Of a stretch of 64,000 nt of DNA, positions 34,625-45,082 are shown piece after piece. The notes beneath the pieces were generated by a model. It worked only from the letters and a program-made list of their open reading frames with translations, did not search any database and was not told where the DNA came from. The translations under genes were made by a program, and so were the position numbers. Within the stretch, counting starts at the first letter, position 1; every line of letters starts with the position of its first letter. The stretch comes from JAWKWA01 sp041397765. GTDB lineage: Bacteria; Pseudomonadota; Alphaproteobacteria; Rhizobiales; Hyphomicrobiaceae. The stretch spans positions 186,001 through 250,000 of the forward strand of contig JAWKWA010000001.1 of NCBI GenBank assembly GCA_041397765.1. The letters are read 5' to 3'.

Positions 34625-35032
34625 TCAATAGCCCCACTGGATGGTCGGCAGGGTCGGGCTCGGCCGCAAATGGCTGCCGAAGGCGCGGCTCTGGGCGAAG
34701 GGCGAGCGGCGGTGGAAACTCTGGTAGGACCAGGCCTGCTGAGGTCGCCGCGCGAGCGCGGTCGCCGGACAGGTGAGACGGCGATAGGCGGTGCCGTCGA
34801 CGACGAAGGTCTCCAGGGTGCAGCGCGAGCGTACCGCCAGCCCTCTTGCGCGGCCGCGATCCCCATAGCCCCGCCATAGCTTCACGACCGAGCCATGCCC
34901 GTGGCCGTGCCAGTGGCGATGCTTGTGATGGCGCTTGGCGGCCTCGGCCGGTCCTGCCGCCGCGAGCACGATGGCCGCGGTCATGGAGAGGGCAAGGGCG
35001 AGACGGGTGATGGCGGTTCTCATGGTCGGCAT
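34625..35032 (-). CDS. Secreted His-rich basic protein, unknown
   Basis: 135 residues. Signal peptide with hydrophobic LALALSMTAAIVLAAAG and likely cut after AEA-A, then a His/Lys-rich stretch (KRHHKHRHWHGHGHGS) that might bind metal, and a compact domain with two cysteines (SRCTLETFVVDGTAYRRLTCP). No family recognised. The ATG at 35032 is closest to the signal peptide. Convergent with the transporter gene, 25 bases apart. Confidence 0.65.
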   Translation of the reverse strand: MPTMRTAITRLALALSMTAAIVLAAAGPAEAAKRHHKHRHWHGHGHGSVVKLWRGYGDRGRARGLAVRSRCTLETFVVDGTAYRRLTCPATALARRPQQAWSYQSFHRRSPFAQSRAFGSHLRPSPTLPTIQWGY

Positions 35033-35173
35033 CGGACTCTCCCGGTCGAAGGCGCTCGCAGTCGAAGTCGCTCGATCCGCTGCAGTCTAGCCGCGCCGAA
35101 GCCGGTCCATTAACCTTTTCGAAAACTTGATTAATCTCCGCTGTCGAGCGGCGCCCGCCGGTCCTCGAGCAGC

Positions 35174-36433
35174 TCAGCCCCCGGCGACGCGCTTCTTCTT
35201 GTCTTTCCTGTCCTTCTTGTCGCCCGCTCCGCCCTTCGCGCGCTTCTCCGCTTCGGCTCTCAGCTTGTCCATGTTGAGCGTCACCCACTTGCGGCAGCTC
35301 GGCAGCTTCATGTTGCACGGAATGCGGATCGAGGGCTTGGCCGACGTCGTTGTACCCACCGACCTGGTCCGCCGCGAGAACGGCACGACGATGCGGCCGC
35401 GCCGGATGAGCGCCACGGGATATTTGCGCGCCTCGATGAGGCGGGCGAGCAGCCGCCCCGTGCCGACCGGCTCCTTGGCGCTCGATGTCGATGTCGCCGC
35501 CGTGTCCGCCGCTTTCGCCGGCGTGCCGGTCGTCGCCGTGACCCTCTCAGGCGCCGGCATCGCGGCCGATGCCAGGCCGTCGGCATCGCCGCACTGCTCG
35601 CGGAGCGTCGCGCTGCCGTCCGAGCCCGCGGTCCCCTCGCCGATCCGGTAGCTCGTGCCGCAATAGGCGATCAGCGGGGGAACGTGCGTGCGCTCGAAGA
35701 TCTCGTAGGCGGGGGCGAGCTCGCGCCAGAACCCGCTCCAGCGGCCGCCAGCATGGCGCGCCAGATTGCTCGCGCTCATGCGAAAGGGGAAGGAATGAAC
35801 GGCGATGCGCTTCTGGCCGCCATCCATTGCCAGGACAGCGAGCTCGAATACGGTCTCGATCACCGGATCGGTCATCGCAAAGCAGCCGATCGAGGAGCAG
35901 CTTCCGTGGATGTAGATGTAGCTGCCCGAGCGGCCGAGCGCCCGGTCGAGGACGTTGGGATAGTCGAGATCGAGCGCGCGGTTCCAGCGGCCGTAGAAGA
36001 GGAGTTGCGGCTCGCCGACCTGATAGAAGCCTTCCGGGCTCTGCCGGTCGCCCTCGGCGAGCTTGGGCCCGAGCACGCCGTCCCATTTGCAGATCGGATA
36101 GGTGGCGAAGAGCGCGAATCGGTCGTCCTTCGCGATCCAGATCTCGAGCTCGGATTCCTCCTTGAAGAGGCGGATGAGGAGCGGTGCGCCGGCCTTGAAG
36201 CCGCCCGCTTGCAGCCGGCTTGCGAGCGCTGGCGTCATCCCCTCGACCCGCTCGCCCGCGGTGGCTCTCTTGTCCTCGACCGGCTTGCCGACGGGCTCGA
36301 GGGCGGCCGCATGTCCACAGACGCCGGCAAGCACGGCGATCGCCATCGCCATGGCGAGACTTGCCGCCAACCGCTGCCAGGACTGTGGAAATGTCGACAC
36401 GGAACTCAGCACTCGTCGCGGCCAGCAGCACAT
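35174..36433 (-). CDS. YafK-like L,D-transpeptidase, long paralogue
   Basis: 419 residues. Hydrophobic N-terminal signal (LAMAMAIAVLAGVCGHAAA). The YkuD/YafK catalytic motif HGSCSSIGCFAMTD has the His and Cys nucleophile. Upstream are RLFKEESELEIWIAKDDRFAL and LGPKLAEGDRQSPEGFYQV, the YafK family pattern. The C-terminal 150 residues are an Ala/Thr-rich linker and a Lys/Arg-rich tail (KKDRKDKKKRVAGG at the end). Likely role: cross-linking or trimming peptidoglycan, or attaching proteins to it. Start taken as the first ATG; no good Shine-Dalgarno is seen. It follows a paralogue on the same strand. Confidence 0.83.
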   Translation of the reverse strand: MCCWPRRVLSSVSTFPQSWQRLAASLAMAMAIAVLAGVCGHAAALEPVGKPVEDKRATAGERVEGMTPALASRLQAGGFKAGAPLLIRLFKEESELEIWIAKDDRFALFATYPICKWDGVLGPKLAEGDRQSPEGFYQVGEPQLLFYGRWNRALDLDYPNVLDRALGRSGSYIYIHGSCSSIGCFAMTDPVIETVFELAVLAMDGGQKRIAVHSFPFRMSASNLARHAGGRWSGFWRELAPAYEIFERTHVPPLIAYCGTSYRIGEGTAGSDGSATLREQCGDADGLASAAMPAPERVTATTGTPAKAADTAATSTSSAKEPVGTGRLLARLIEARKYPVALIRRGRIVVPFSRRTRSVGTTTSAKPSIRIPCNMKLPSCRKWVTLNMDKLRAEAEKRAKGGAGDKKDRKDKKKRVAGG

Positions 36434-36594
36434 TCTCGCGCCCGCCCGGCCAGGATCGGCCGGAGGCGGAGCTTCGAGATGAACTATCGCCGATTTCCAA
36501 GACCGGTCAATGATCTGTCGCCTGGAAAGACGCCGGAGGGTGAACCGTGGCCCCGGTCGACGCCCGGCGTCGCCGGCCTCGTCTGCGCGCGGCC

Positions 36595-37467
36595 TCAGCC
36601 TTCAGGGCCGACCGCCTGCCGCGTGCTGCAGCTCTCCTCGATCGGTTCGCTGCCGTCGCTGCCTTCGGCGCCCGCGCTCGCCACATAGTGACCGGCGCAG
36701 ACGCTGACCCTCGGCGGCAATCGGTTCGCCTCGAACAGGTCGTGGCCGACCTTCAGCTCCCGCCAGAAATCCGCCCATCGGCTGTCGGCATGCAGCGCGA
36801 GGTTCCATTCGCTGAGCCGGAACGGGAAGGACTGCACCTGGAAACGCTTCTGGCCGCCTTTCAGTGCCGCTGTCACGAGCTGCCAGATCTCGTCGACCGC
36901 CTCGTTGGTGACGGCAAAGCAGCCGACCGACGAGCAGCCGCCATGCACCATGATGAAGGTGCCGGTCCGCCCATGCGCCCGGTCGAAGCGGTTGGGAAAG
37001 CCCAGATTGAACGAGCGGTGCCAGCGGCTGCGCGGATTGAGCTGGCTGCGCGACACCGTATAGAAGCCCTCAGGGCTCTGATGATCGCCTTCGGCGAGCT
37101 TGGGGCCGACATCGCCCGACCAGCGGCAGATCGGATAGGTGGTGAACAGCGTAAACCGGCCGTCCTTGCTCTTCATCCAGATTTCGAGGGCGGATTCCTC
37201 CTTGAACAGCCTGACGAGCACCGGCGCGCCGCGCGCAAGGCCCTTCTCCGCCAGCCGCTCGTCGAGCCGGCCGAGCGCCGGCATGCCGCGGATCGGCAGG
37301 CCGAGCCGCCAGCGCAGGAGGTGCTCGGTGCGTCTCAGCGAGACCTCGAACTTGCCGATGGCGCCGAAGGCACCGGGACCTGCAACGAGGAGGCCGAGTG
37401 CCGGCGGCACGATGGCAAGCGCCAGGAGCACCCTCAAGATCAGCCGGTGCCGAAAGATCCTCGTCAT
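36595..37467 (-). CDS. YafK-like L,D-transpeptidase, short paralogue
   Basis: 290 residues from ATG 37467, which has AGGAGCGGGA upstream; a longer frame to 37677 lacks this support. N-terminal membrane anchor (LILRVLLALAIVPPALGLLV). The YafK core is the same as in the next gene, with HGGCSSVGCFAVTN as active site and RLFKEESALEIWMKS and GPKLAEGDHQSPEGFYTV. Tandem with the longer paralogue, 161 bases apart, so a local gene duplication. Probable periplasmic peptidoglycan enzyme. Confidence 0.84.
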   Translation of the reverse strand: MTRIFRHRLILRVLLALAIVPPALGLLVAGPGAFGAIGKFEVSLRRTEHLLRWRLGLPIRGMPALGRLDERLAEKGLARGAPVLVRLFKEESALEIWMKSKDGRFTLFTTYPICRWSGDVGPKLAEGDHQSPEGFYTVSRSQLNPRSRWHRSFNLGFPNRFDRAHGRTGTFIMVHGGCSSVGCFAVTNEAVDEIWQLVTAALKGGQKRFQVQSFPFRLSEWNLALHADSRWADFWRELKVGHDLFEANRLPPRVSVCAGHYVASAGAEGSDGSEPIEESCSTRQAVGPEG

Positions 37468-37614
37468 TCCCGCTCCTCTCGCGACTTCCGGGCCGCTCGA
37501 GTCCACCCGGCGCCGTCGTCTCCCTCTGCGGACTGTCCCGCCCCTGAGCGCGCCCCCTGGAAGCTTTCGGCGATCTGTGGCGACCATGTGGCGAAACGGT
37601 GAGCTCACCGTGTC

Positions 37615-37634
37615 GGTGGCCTGTGCCGGCCACC
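37615..37634 (-). terminator. Hairpin at the end of the purine operon
   Basis: Arms GGTGGCC and GGCCACC with a six-base loop follow the allA stop by 10 bases on the minus strand. A second perfect palindrome, CGGTGAGCTCACCG (37597-37610), lies just beyond. No T-run, but position supports an operon terminator. Confidence 0.45.
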
Positions 37635-37643
37635 ACCTGTGGC

Positions 37644-38183
37644 TCAGCGGCGACGGGGATCGGCCGCGATCGTGCATCGGTCCGCGCCCGCGAGCCGATG
37701 CTCGACGGTCGCCGTGCCGGGACCTGCCCGGTCGATCACGACGAAGTCCTGGGACTGCTCGAGCACGAGCAGCGGATGATGCCAGACAGCGGGCGCATAG
37801 CTGACGCCCTGGTCGGCGCGTGCACGAAAGAGCCGGATCGTCGCGGGATCGGGAGCCGGCTCACCCGGCCCGTGCCGCTCCAGTTCTTCGGCGACGACAA
37901 CCAGCCAGTCGCCGCCACCCAGCGGCAGGAAGGCCTGGCTGCCGAGCGGATGGCACTCCAGAATCTCGATCGCGATCGGCAACGGGCGCGGCTTTGCCCG
38001 GAAGATCGACAGGACGGGCCGGCCATTACCACCCGCGACATCGATCCGGCACAGATCGTGGTAGCGCGTGGTGGTGCCCGCATTGATGAGCCTGATCTGG
38101 GCGCCCTCGGTCTCGATGACCTCGCCGAACGGCGCGAAGGCCGCCTTGGTCAGCGGTTCGGCGACGAGCGCGCGGGCAGTCAT
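37644..38183 (-). CDS. allA: Ureidoglycolate lyase
   Basis: 179 residues, the normal size. Family pattern: LTKAAFAPFGEVIE at the start, INAGTTTRYHD, ILECHPLGSQAFLPLG and WHHPLLVLEQSQDFVVIDR. It splits ureidoglycolate to glyoxylate and urea. Overlaps alc by 4 bases and is the last gene of the leftward purine operon. Confidence 0.92.
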   Translation of the reverse strand: MTARALVAEPLTKAAFAPFGEVIETEGAQIRLINAGTTTRYHDLCRIDVAGGNGRPVLSIFRAKPRPLPIAIEILECHPLGSQAFLPLGGGDWLVVVAEELERHGPGEPAPDPATIRLFRARADQGVSYAPAVWHHPLLVLEQSQDFVVIDRAGPGTATVEHRLAGADRCTIAADPRRR

Positions 38184-39187
38184 TCGCGCACGATCCGGCC
38201 GAAGATGCGCAGCCGCGAGACGCCGCCATCGGGATGGATGTTGAGCTTGACGTGGCTGACCGGGCCGAGATCGGCGATGCGTGCCGCGCCCATCTGGTGG
38301 ATGCGGTCGGCCTCGAGCCTGGTATGGGGCAGCAGCTCGGGCCAGAACATCGACTGGGTGACGATCGACGCCCGCGTGCCCGCGGTGACGCGCGCGGCCT
38401 GCAGCGAACAGGCATCGGGATAGTTGCCCCTGTAGAAGGCCGTGTCGACCTCGATACCGGACACGGTGCCCGGATGGCCGAGCGCGATGATGATCCAGTC
38501 GTGGCCGGGCTCGCGCCGCCGCCGCGTCTCCCAGCCATCGCCCATATTGCGGCCGCGTCCCTCCGCCAGCAGCATGCCGACCGTACCATAATGGGCGTTG
38601 TTGTAGGCGAGGATCCGGCCGCCATTGCCGAGTGCGGAGAGCTCGACCGTCTCGCTCGGGCTGGCCGTTCCCCAGTCCTTGAAGGGCTCGCCATAGACCC
38701 TGAGGCGCGCAACGCCGCCATCGGGGTAGATCTGCAGCCGCAGCCAGTTGACCGGCTGCTCATGACCGACGGCGATGAAATGGTGCGCACTCGGGCCGAG
38801 TGGCGCGGTCGGCACCAGCGTCACCCATCGGGCGTCGGCTCCCGGCTCCGTCTCGGACATGCAACCCTCGAGCGAGGCGGCCGGCGGGTAGTTGCCGGTG
38901 AAATGGCTGGTGTCGATGTCGACACCCCTGACGATGCCGGCCATGCCGAGCTTCACAGTTGCCCAGTCGTGACCGCCATTGCGACGGCGCCGCGACTCCC
39001 AGCCGTCCATCCATTTGCCGTTGTCGTCGTATTTGTCGGGGATGAAAACGGCGGGGGCGTCGTCCAGCATGCGCTCCTTGGGCGCGAAGAACTCGTCGGT
39101 CGCGAAGGTGACGCGGGTGCCGAGGCGCGGCGAAGCGAGATTGACGCAATCGCGCGCGAAATCGGGGAGTGTCGTCTCGGTTGTCAT
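38180..39187 (-). CDS. alc: Allantoicase
   Basis: 335 residues. Two jelly-roll repeats, each with the family signature: DGWESRRRRNGGHDWATVKLG and GDGWETRRRREPGHDWIIIALG. It hydrolyses allantoate to ureidoglycolate and urea. Downstream of puuE by 49 bases and overlapping allA by 4. Confidence 0.95.
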   Translation of the reverse strand: MTTETTLPDFARDCVNLASPRLGTRVTFATDEFFAPKERMLDDAPAVFIPDKYDDNGKWMDGWESRRRRNGGHDWATVKLGMAGIVRGVDIDTSHFTGNYPPAASLEGCMSETEPGADARWVTLVPTAPLGPSAHHFIAVGHEQPVNWLRLQIYPDGGVARLRVYGEPFKDWGTASPSETVELSALGNGGRILAYNNAHYGTVGMLLAEGRGRNMGDGWETRRRREPGHDWIIIALGHPGTVSGIEVDTAFYRGNYPDACSLQAARVTAGTRASIVTQSMFWPELLPHTRLEADRIHQMGAARIADLGPVSHVKLNIHPDGGVSRLRIFGRIVRE

Positions 39188-39236
39188 GTGGTCCTCGGCC
39201 GTCAGGCGGGTTCAGATGTGGGGGCGCGTCTGTCGC

Positions 39237-40163
39237 TCAGGCGCCGGGAAAGGGATGTCGCGCGATCCAATGCCGGGCGATGTCGATGCGCCGCGCGAGC
39301 CAGACGCGGTCATGCTTCTGCACGTGATCGAGGAAGCGCCGGAGCCCTTCGATCCGTCCCGGCCGCCCGACGATGCGCGCGTGCAGCCCGACCGACATCA
39401 TGCGCGGCCGCGTCTCGCCCTCCCGATAGAGACAGTCGAAGGCGTCGCGCAGATAGGCGAAGAACTGCTCGCCGGTGTTGAAACCCTGCGCCGTCGCAAA
39501 GCGCATGTCGTTGGCGTCGAGCGTGTAGGGCACCACGAGATGGGGCCTTGCCACCATGCGCGACCAGAAGGGCAGGTCGTCCGAATAGTCGTCCGCATCA
39601 TAGAGGAAGCCGCCCTCCTCGGCGACGAGGCGGCGCGTGTTCTGGGAGGTGCGGCCGGTATACCAGCCGAGTGGCCGCGACCCGCAGAGCCGCGTCTGGA
39701 TGGCGATCGCCTCGGCCATGTGTGCGCGCTCGGTCTCCTCGGCCAGCCCATGATAGTTGATCCATCTGAGACCGTGCGAGCAGATCTCGTGGCCGTCCTT
39801 CAATGCGATGTCGGCGACCTTGGGATTGCGCGCGAGCGCCATGGCGACAGCGAACAGCGTCACCGGCACGCAGCGCTCGCGGAAGAGATCGAGGAGCCGC
39901 CAGACGCCGACGCGCGCGCCGTACTCGTAGATCGATTCCATCGACATGTGCCGCGCACCCTCGAAGGCCGCAGCGCCGATGATCTCCGAGAGGAAAGTCT
40001 CGGACGCCCGGTCGCCGTGCAGGATGGCGTTCTCGCCGCCTTCCTCGTAGTTGAGCACGACCTGCACCGCGACGCGCGCGCGCCCGGGCCAGTCGGCGAA
40101 TGGCGGTTCCGGCCCATAGCCGATCATGTCGCGCGGATAGGCGGGATCGCGGCCGATCTGCAT
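39237..40163 (-). CDS. puuE: Allantoinase, PuuE type
   Basis: 308 residues from ATG 40163. A polysaccharide-deacetylase-fold enzyme (PuuE), not the metal-dependent amidohydrolase type. Family pattern: RDMIGYGPEPPFADWPGRARV near the start, VVLNYEEGGENAILHGD, EICSHGLRWINYHG and GWYTGRTSQNTRRLVAEEGGF. It opens allantoin to allantoate. It starts 4 bases after the puuD stop and feeds alc, the next step. Confidence 0.94.
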   Translation of the reverse strand: MQIGRDPAYPRDMIGYGPEPPFADWPGRARVAVQVVLNYEEGGENAILHGDRASETFLSEIIGAAAFEGARHMSMESIYEYGARVGVWRLLDLFRERCVPVTLFAVAMALARNPKVADIALKDGHEICSHGLRWINYHGLAEETERAHMAEAIAIQTRLCGSRPLGWYTGRTSQNTRRLVAEEGGFLYDADDYSDDLPFWSRMVARPHLVVPYTLDANDMRFATAQGFNTGEQFFAYLRDAFDCLYREGETRPRMMSVGLHARIVGRPGRIEGLRRFLDHVQKHDRVWLARRIDIARHWIARHPFPGA

Positions 40164-40167
40164 CGCA

Positions 40168-41384
40168 TCAGTTCTCCGCCGGCACCGGCGCGCCCGCCGC
40201 GATCCAGTCGAACAGCACCTGCCGCTCCTCCAGGGTGATGTCGGTGAGATTGCCGGGCGGCATGGCGTCGGAGAGAACGGCTGCGAGCGCGATCCGGCGG
40301 GCGTTCGCTTCGATATGGGCCGGTGTGTCGAGCAACACGCCTTTGGGCGGCTGGCTGAGCCCTTCCCACAAGGGCTCCGCCTGGTGACACATGCTGCAGC
40401 GTGACAGCACCACCGCCTCGGCATCGGCGTAGGCGACCGTCGCAGCCGGCTGCGTCAGGCTCGCGCCGACACGCTCGGCATGGGCCGGACCAAGGCTCGA
40501 CAGCCAGACGATCGCAAGCCCACATACCGCAGCGACACCCCAGGTCCACCAGGGCGAGGGATCTCCCTTGTGCCGCATATTGAAGAAATGGCGGATGACG
40601 GCGCCGATCACCAGCACGAGGGCGAGGATCAGCCAGCTGTACCGCGTCGTAGGCGAGCGGGTAGTGGTTGGAGATCATCACGAAGATGACCGGCAGCGTC
40701 AGATAGTTGTTGTGCAAGGAGCGCTGCTTGGCGCGCCGGCCATGCTCGGGATCGGGCTTTCGTCCGGCGATGAGGTCGGCGACGACCTTGCGCTGGCCGG
40801 GAATGATCACCATCGCGACATTCGCGACCATCATCGTGCCGATCAACGCGCCCATCTGCATATAGGCGCCGCGCGCCGAGAGGACCTGCGAGAAGACGAA
40901 GGCGAGCGCGACGAGGAACACGAAGCCGACGAGCGCCAGATGGAGATCGTTGCGGCCGAGGACCGAGCGGCACATGAGGTCGTAGACGATCCACCCCGCC
41001 GCGAGCCCGCCGATGCTGACCGCCACCGCCTGCCAGGGCTGAAGCGTCATGACGCGCGGATCGACGAGCGTCAGCCCGGTCGCCAGATAGTAGACGAGCA
41101 CGAGCATCGCCATGCCCGAAAGCCAGGTCGTGTAGGCTTCCCGGCCAACCAGGTGAGCTCGTCGGGCATGCGCGCCGGCGCCACCAGATATTTGACCATG
41201 TGGTAGAAGCCGCCGCCATGCACCTGCCAGGCCTCGCCATGGGCACGCTCCGGCAGGCCCGGCCGCTGCTTCAGGCTGAGGTCGAGATGGACGAAGTAGA
41301 AGGACGAGCCGATCCAGGCGATGCCGGCGACGACGTGCAGCCAGCGCACCGCGAATTCGAGCCAGTCCTGAAGGATCGCCGCGA

Positions 41385-41388
<4 letters not shown>
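40168..41388 (-). pseudogene. puuD: Urate hydroxylase PuuD, two frameshifts
   Basis: Reading across three frames gives an approximately 407-residue PuuD: membrane N-terminus WLEFAVRWLHVVAGIAWIGS, transmembrane middle TWLSGMAMLVLVYYLATGL and MISNHYPLAYDA, then WLILALVLVIGAVIRHFFNM and a C-terminal cytochrome c domain with haem motif CSMCH. The first break is near 41148, where one missing base would restore LTWLAWEAYTTWLSG; the second near 40640 needs one base removed or two added. PuuD oxidises urate in the membrane. ATG at 41388 overlaps the expected guaD stop as ATGA. Could be true decay or sequence error. Confidence 0.82.
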
Positions 41389-42886
<1,498 letters not shown>

Positions 42887-43010
42887 GACGCTCCGCCGTC
42901 GTCCTCGCCAGCATGGCGTCCGCGCCTCCAGCCCGGACGACGCGTCGGCTCGGCTGCCGGCCGGGGCGTGCGGCGGCTCGTGGCGCCGCCCGACCCCGGC
43001 CTCAGACGCT

Positions 43011-44096
43011 CTATTTCGGCAATTCGCCTTCCATGCCCTCGACATAGAAGTTCATGCCGAGCAGGTCGCCGTCCGGTGCCGTCTGGCCTTCGGCCAGCCA
43101 GTCCGAGCCGTCCTGCTTCCTGATCGGTCCGGTGAATGGATGGAGCTTGCCGGACTTGATGTCCTCGATCGCCTGCTCGGCCATCTTGCGGATGTCCTCG
43201 GGCACCTTCAGATTGATCGGCGGGATGCCGACCAGGCCGTCCTTCAGGCCGCCCCAGACGTCGCCGGCCTGCCAGGTGCCGTCCATCACCGCCTTGACGC
43301 TCGCAACCACGTGCGGCGACCAGTCGTCGACGATCGAGGTCAGCACCGATTCGGGACCGAAATGGGCCATGTCGGAGGCCTGTCCGACCACCCAGACGCC
43401 GCGCTCGGCCGCGACCTTGATCGGCGCCGGGCTGTCGGTGTGCTGCATGACGACGTCGCAGCCCTGGTCGATCAGCGCCTTGGCGGCGTCCGCTTCCTTG
43501 CCAGGGTCGAACCAGGTGTTGACCCAGATGACCTTGAACTTGATGTCGGGATTGACCTTCTTGGCCGCCAGATAGGTGGCGTTGATGCCCATCACCACCT
43601 CGGGGATCGGGAAGGAGGCGATGTAGCCGATGGTGTTGGTCTTGGTCATGCGGCCGGCGATGAGGCCGACCACATAGCGTCCCTCGTAGAAGCGGATGTT
43701 ATAGATGCCCAGATTGGGCGCGCGCTTGAAGCCGGTAGCGTGCTCGAACTTGACGTTCGGGAAACGCTGGGCCGCCTTCACCGTCGGGTTCATGAAGCCG
43801 AACGAGGTGGTGAAGACGATGTCGTTGCCGGCCTGGGCGAGCTGCGTGATGACGCGCTCGGCATCGGGCCCCTCCGACACGTTCTCGACCTCGGTCACCT
43901 CCACCTTGTCGCCGAAGGCCTGGCGTACCGCCTCGGCGCTCATATGGTGCTGGTAGGAATAGCCGTGGTCGCCGATCGGCCCCACATAGACGAAGGCGAC
44001 CTTGGTGGGGCCGGCATCCGCGGCGCCCGCCGAGACGGCGAGCCCGGCGGCGAGCGCGAGCCCCGCAAGACCGCGGCGTGTGATGCTCCCGAGCAT
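43011..44096 (-). CDS. BMP-family ABC transporter substrate-binding protein
   Basis: 361 residues from ATG 44096, which has GGGAGGAAAC right before it. Signal peptide (RRGLAGLALAAGLAVSAGA) without a lipobox cysteine, then the BMP fold: KVAFVYVGPIGDHGYSYQHH, TSFGFMNPTVKAA, YIASFPIPEVVMGINA, and WVVGQASDM. BMP proteins bind nucleosides or bases. It belongs with the ATPase and permeases upstream and lies before guaD, so a purine nucleoside or base is the likely cargo. Confidence 0.92.
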   Translation of the reverse strand: MLGSITRRGLAGLALAAGLAVSAGAADAGPTKVAFVYVGPIGDHGYSYQHHMSAEAVRQAFGDKVEVTEVENVSEGPDAERVITQLAQAGNDIVFTTSFGFMNPTVKAAQRFPNVKFEHATGFKRAPNLGIYNIRFYEGRYVVGLIAGRMTKTNTIGYIASFPIPEVVMGINATYLAAKKVNPDIKFKVIWVNTWFDPGKEADAAKALIDQGCDVVMQHTDSPAPIKVAAERGVWVVGQASDMAHFGPESVLTSIVDDWSPHVVASVKAVMDGTWQAGDVWGGLKDGLVGIPPINLKVPEDIRKMAEQAIEDIKSGKLHPFTGPIRKQDGSDWLAEGQTAPDGDLLGMNFYVEGMEGELPK

Positions 44097-44153
44097 GTTT
44101 CCTCCCTTGGATCGACCGGCTCGTTCGAGCCGTGACTTGGTCTTCATACGCCC

Positions 44154-45074
44154 TCAGCTCGCGGCATAGAAGGGCTTGCCGAGCGAAGCTGGTGCATTGG
44201 ACTGCAGGCGCCGCCGGTCGCTCGAGATGACGACGAGCACCAGAATGGTGGCGAGATAAGGCAGCATGTTCATGTACTGCGCCTCGATCTTGAGGCCGAA
44301 AGCCTGGCTGTGCAGCTGCAGGATGGTGATGCCGCCGAACAGATAGGCGCCGGCCAGGGCCCGCCAGGGCCGCCAGGCCGCGAAGACGACGAGCGCGAGC
44401 GCGATCCAGCCGCGACCCGCCGTCATCTTCTCCACCCAGATCGGCGACTGGACGAGCGAGAGATAGGCCCCGCCGAGCCCCGCCGCCGCGCCCCCGAACA
44501 TCAGCGCCAGATAGCGGATGAGCACGACAGGATAGCCGAGCTGGTGCGCCGCATCGTGGTTCTCGCCGACCGCCCGGAGGATCAGCCCGGCCCGCGTGCG
44601 TCCGAGGAACCAGACGACGCCGGCGACGAGCGCGACCGAGAGATAGACGAGCAGATCGTGGCCGAAGAGGAGCGGACCGATCACCGGCAGCGTGCTGAGA
44701 CCGGGGATCGACAGGCGCGGGAAGGCCGGCGCCGACATGCCCGAATAGGCCTGGCCGAGCAGCGCCGCGAGGCCGAGACCGAACAAGGTCAGCGCGAGGC
44801 CCGACGCCACCTGGTTGGAGAGCAGCGTCAGCGTCAAGAGCCCGAACAGGGCCGCCATGATCGCGCCTGCGGCCATGGCGGCGACGAGCGCCAGCCATGG
44901 GCTGCCGGTCTCGATCCGGGTCGCAAAGCCCGCGACGGCCCCCATGATCATCATGCCCTCGACGCCGAGATTGAGGACACCAGCCTTCTCGACCACGAGC
45001 TCTCCGATCGCGGCGAAGACGAGCGGGGTCGCCGCGATGACGATGCCGATGAGGATGTTGACGACGAGATCCAT
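44154..45074 (-). CDS. ABC transporter permease (nucleoside type), second subunit
   Basis: 306 residues from ATG 45074. About eight hydrophobic segments; the family pattern is GELVVEKAGVLNLGVEGMMIMGA and AAGLGGAYLSLVQSPIWVEKM. It is the second BPD_transp_2 permease of a BMP-dependent importer. It follows the first permease after 8 bases, and the binding protein follows 57 bases later. Confidence 0.92.
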   Translation of the reverse strand: MDLVVNILIGIVIAATPLVFAAIGELVVEKAGVLNLGVEGMMIMGAVAGFATRIETGSPWLALVAAMAAGAIMAALFGLLTLTLLSNQVASGLALTLFGLGLAALLGQAYSGMSAPAFPRLSIPGLSTLPVIGPLLFGHDLLVYLSVALVAGVVWFLGRTRAGLILRAVGENHDAAHQLGYPVVLIRYLALMFGGAAAGLGGAYLSLVQSPIWVEKMTAGRGWIALALVVFAAWRPWRALAGAYLFGGITILQLHSQAFGLKIEAQYMNMLPYLATILVLVVISSDRRRLQSNAPASLGKPFYAAS

Positions 45075-45082
45075 GCGGCCCC

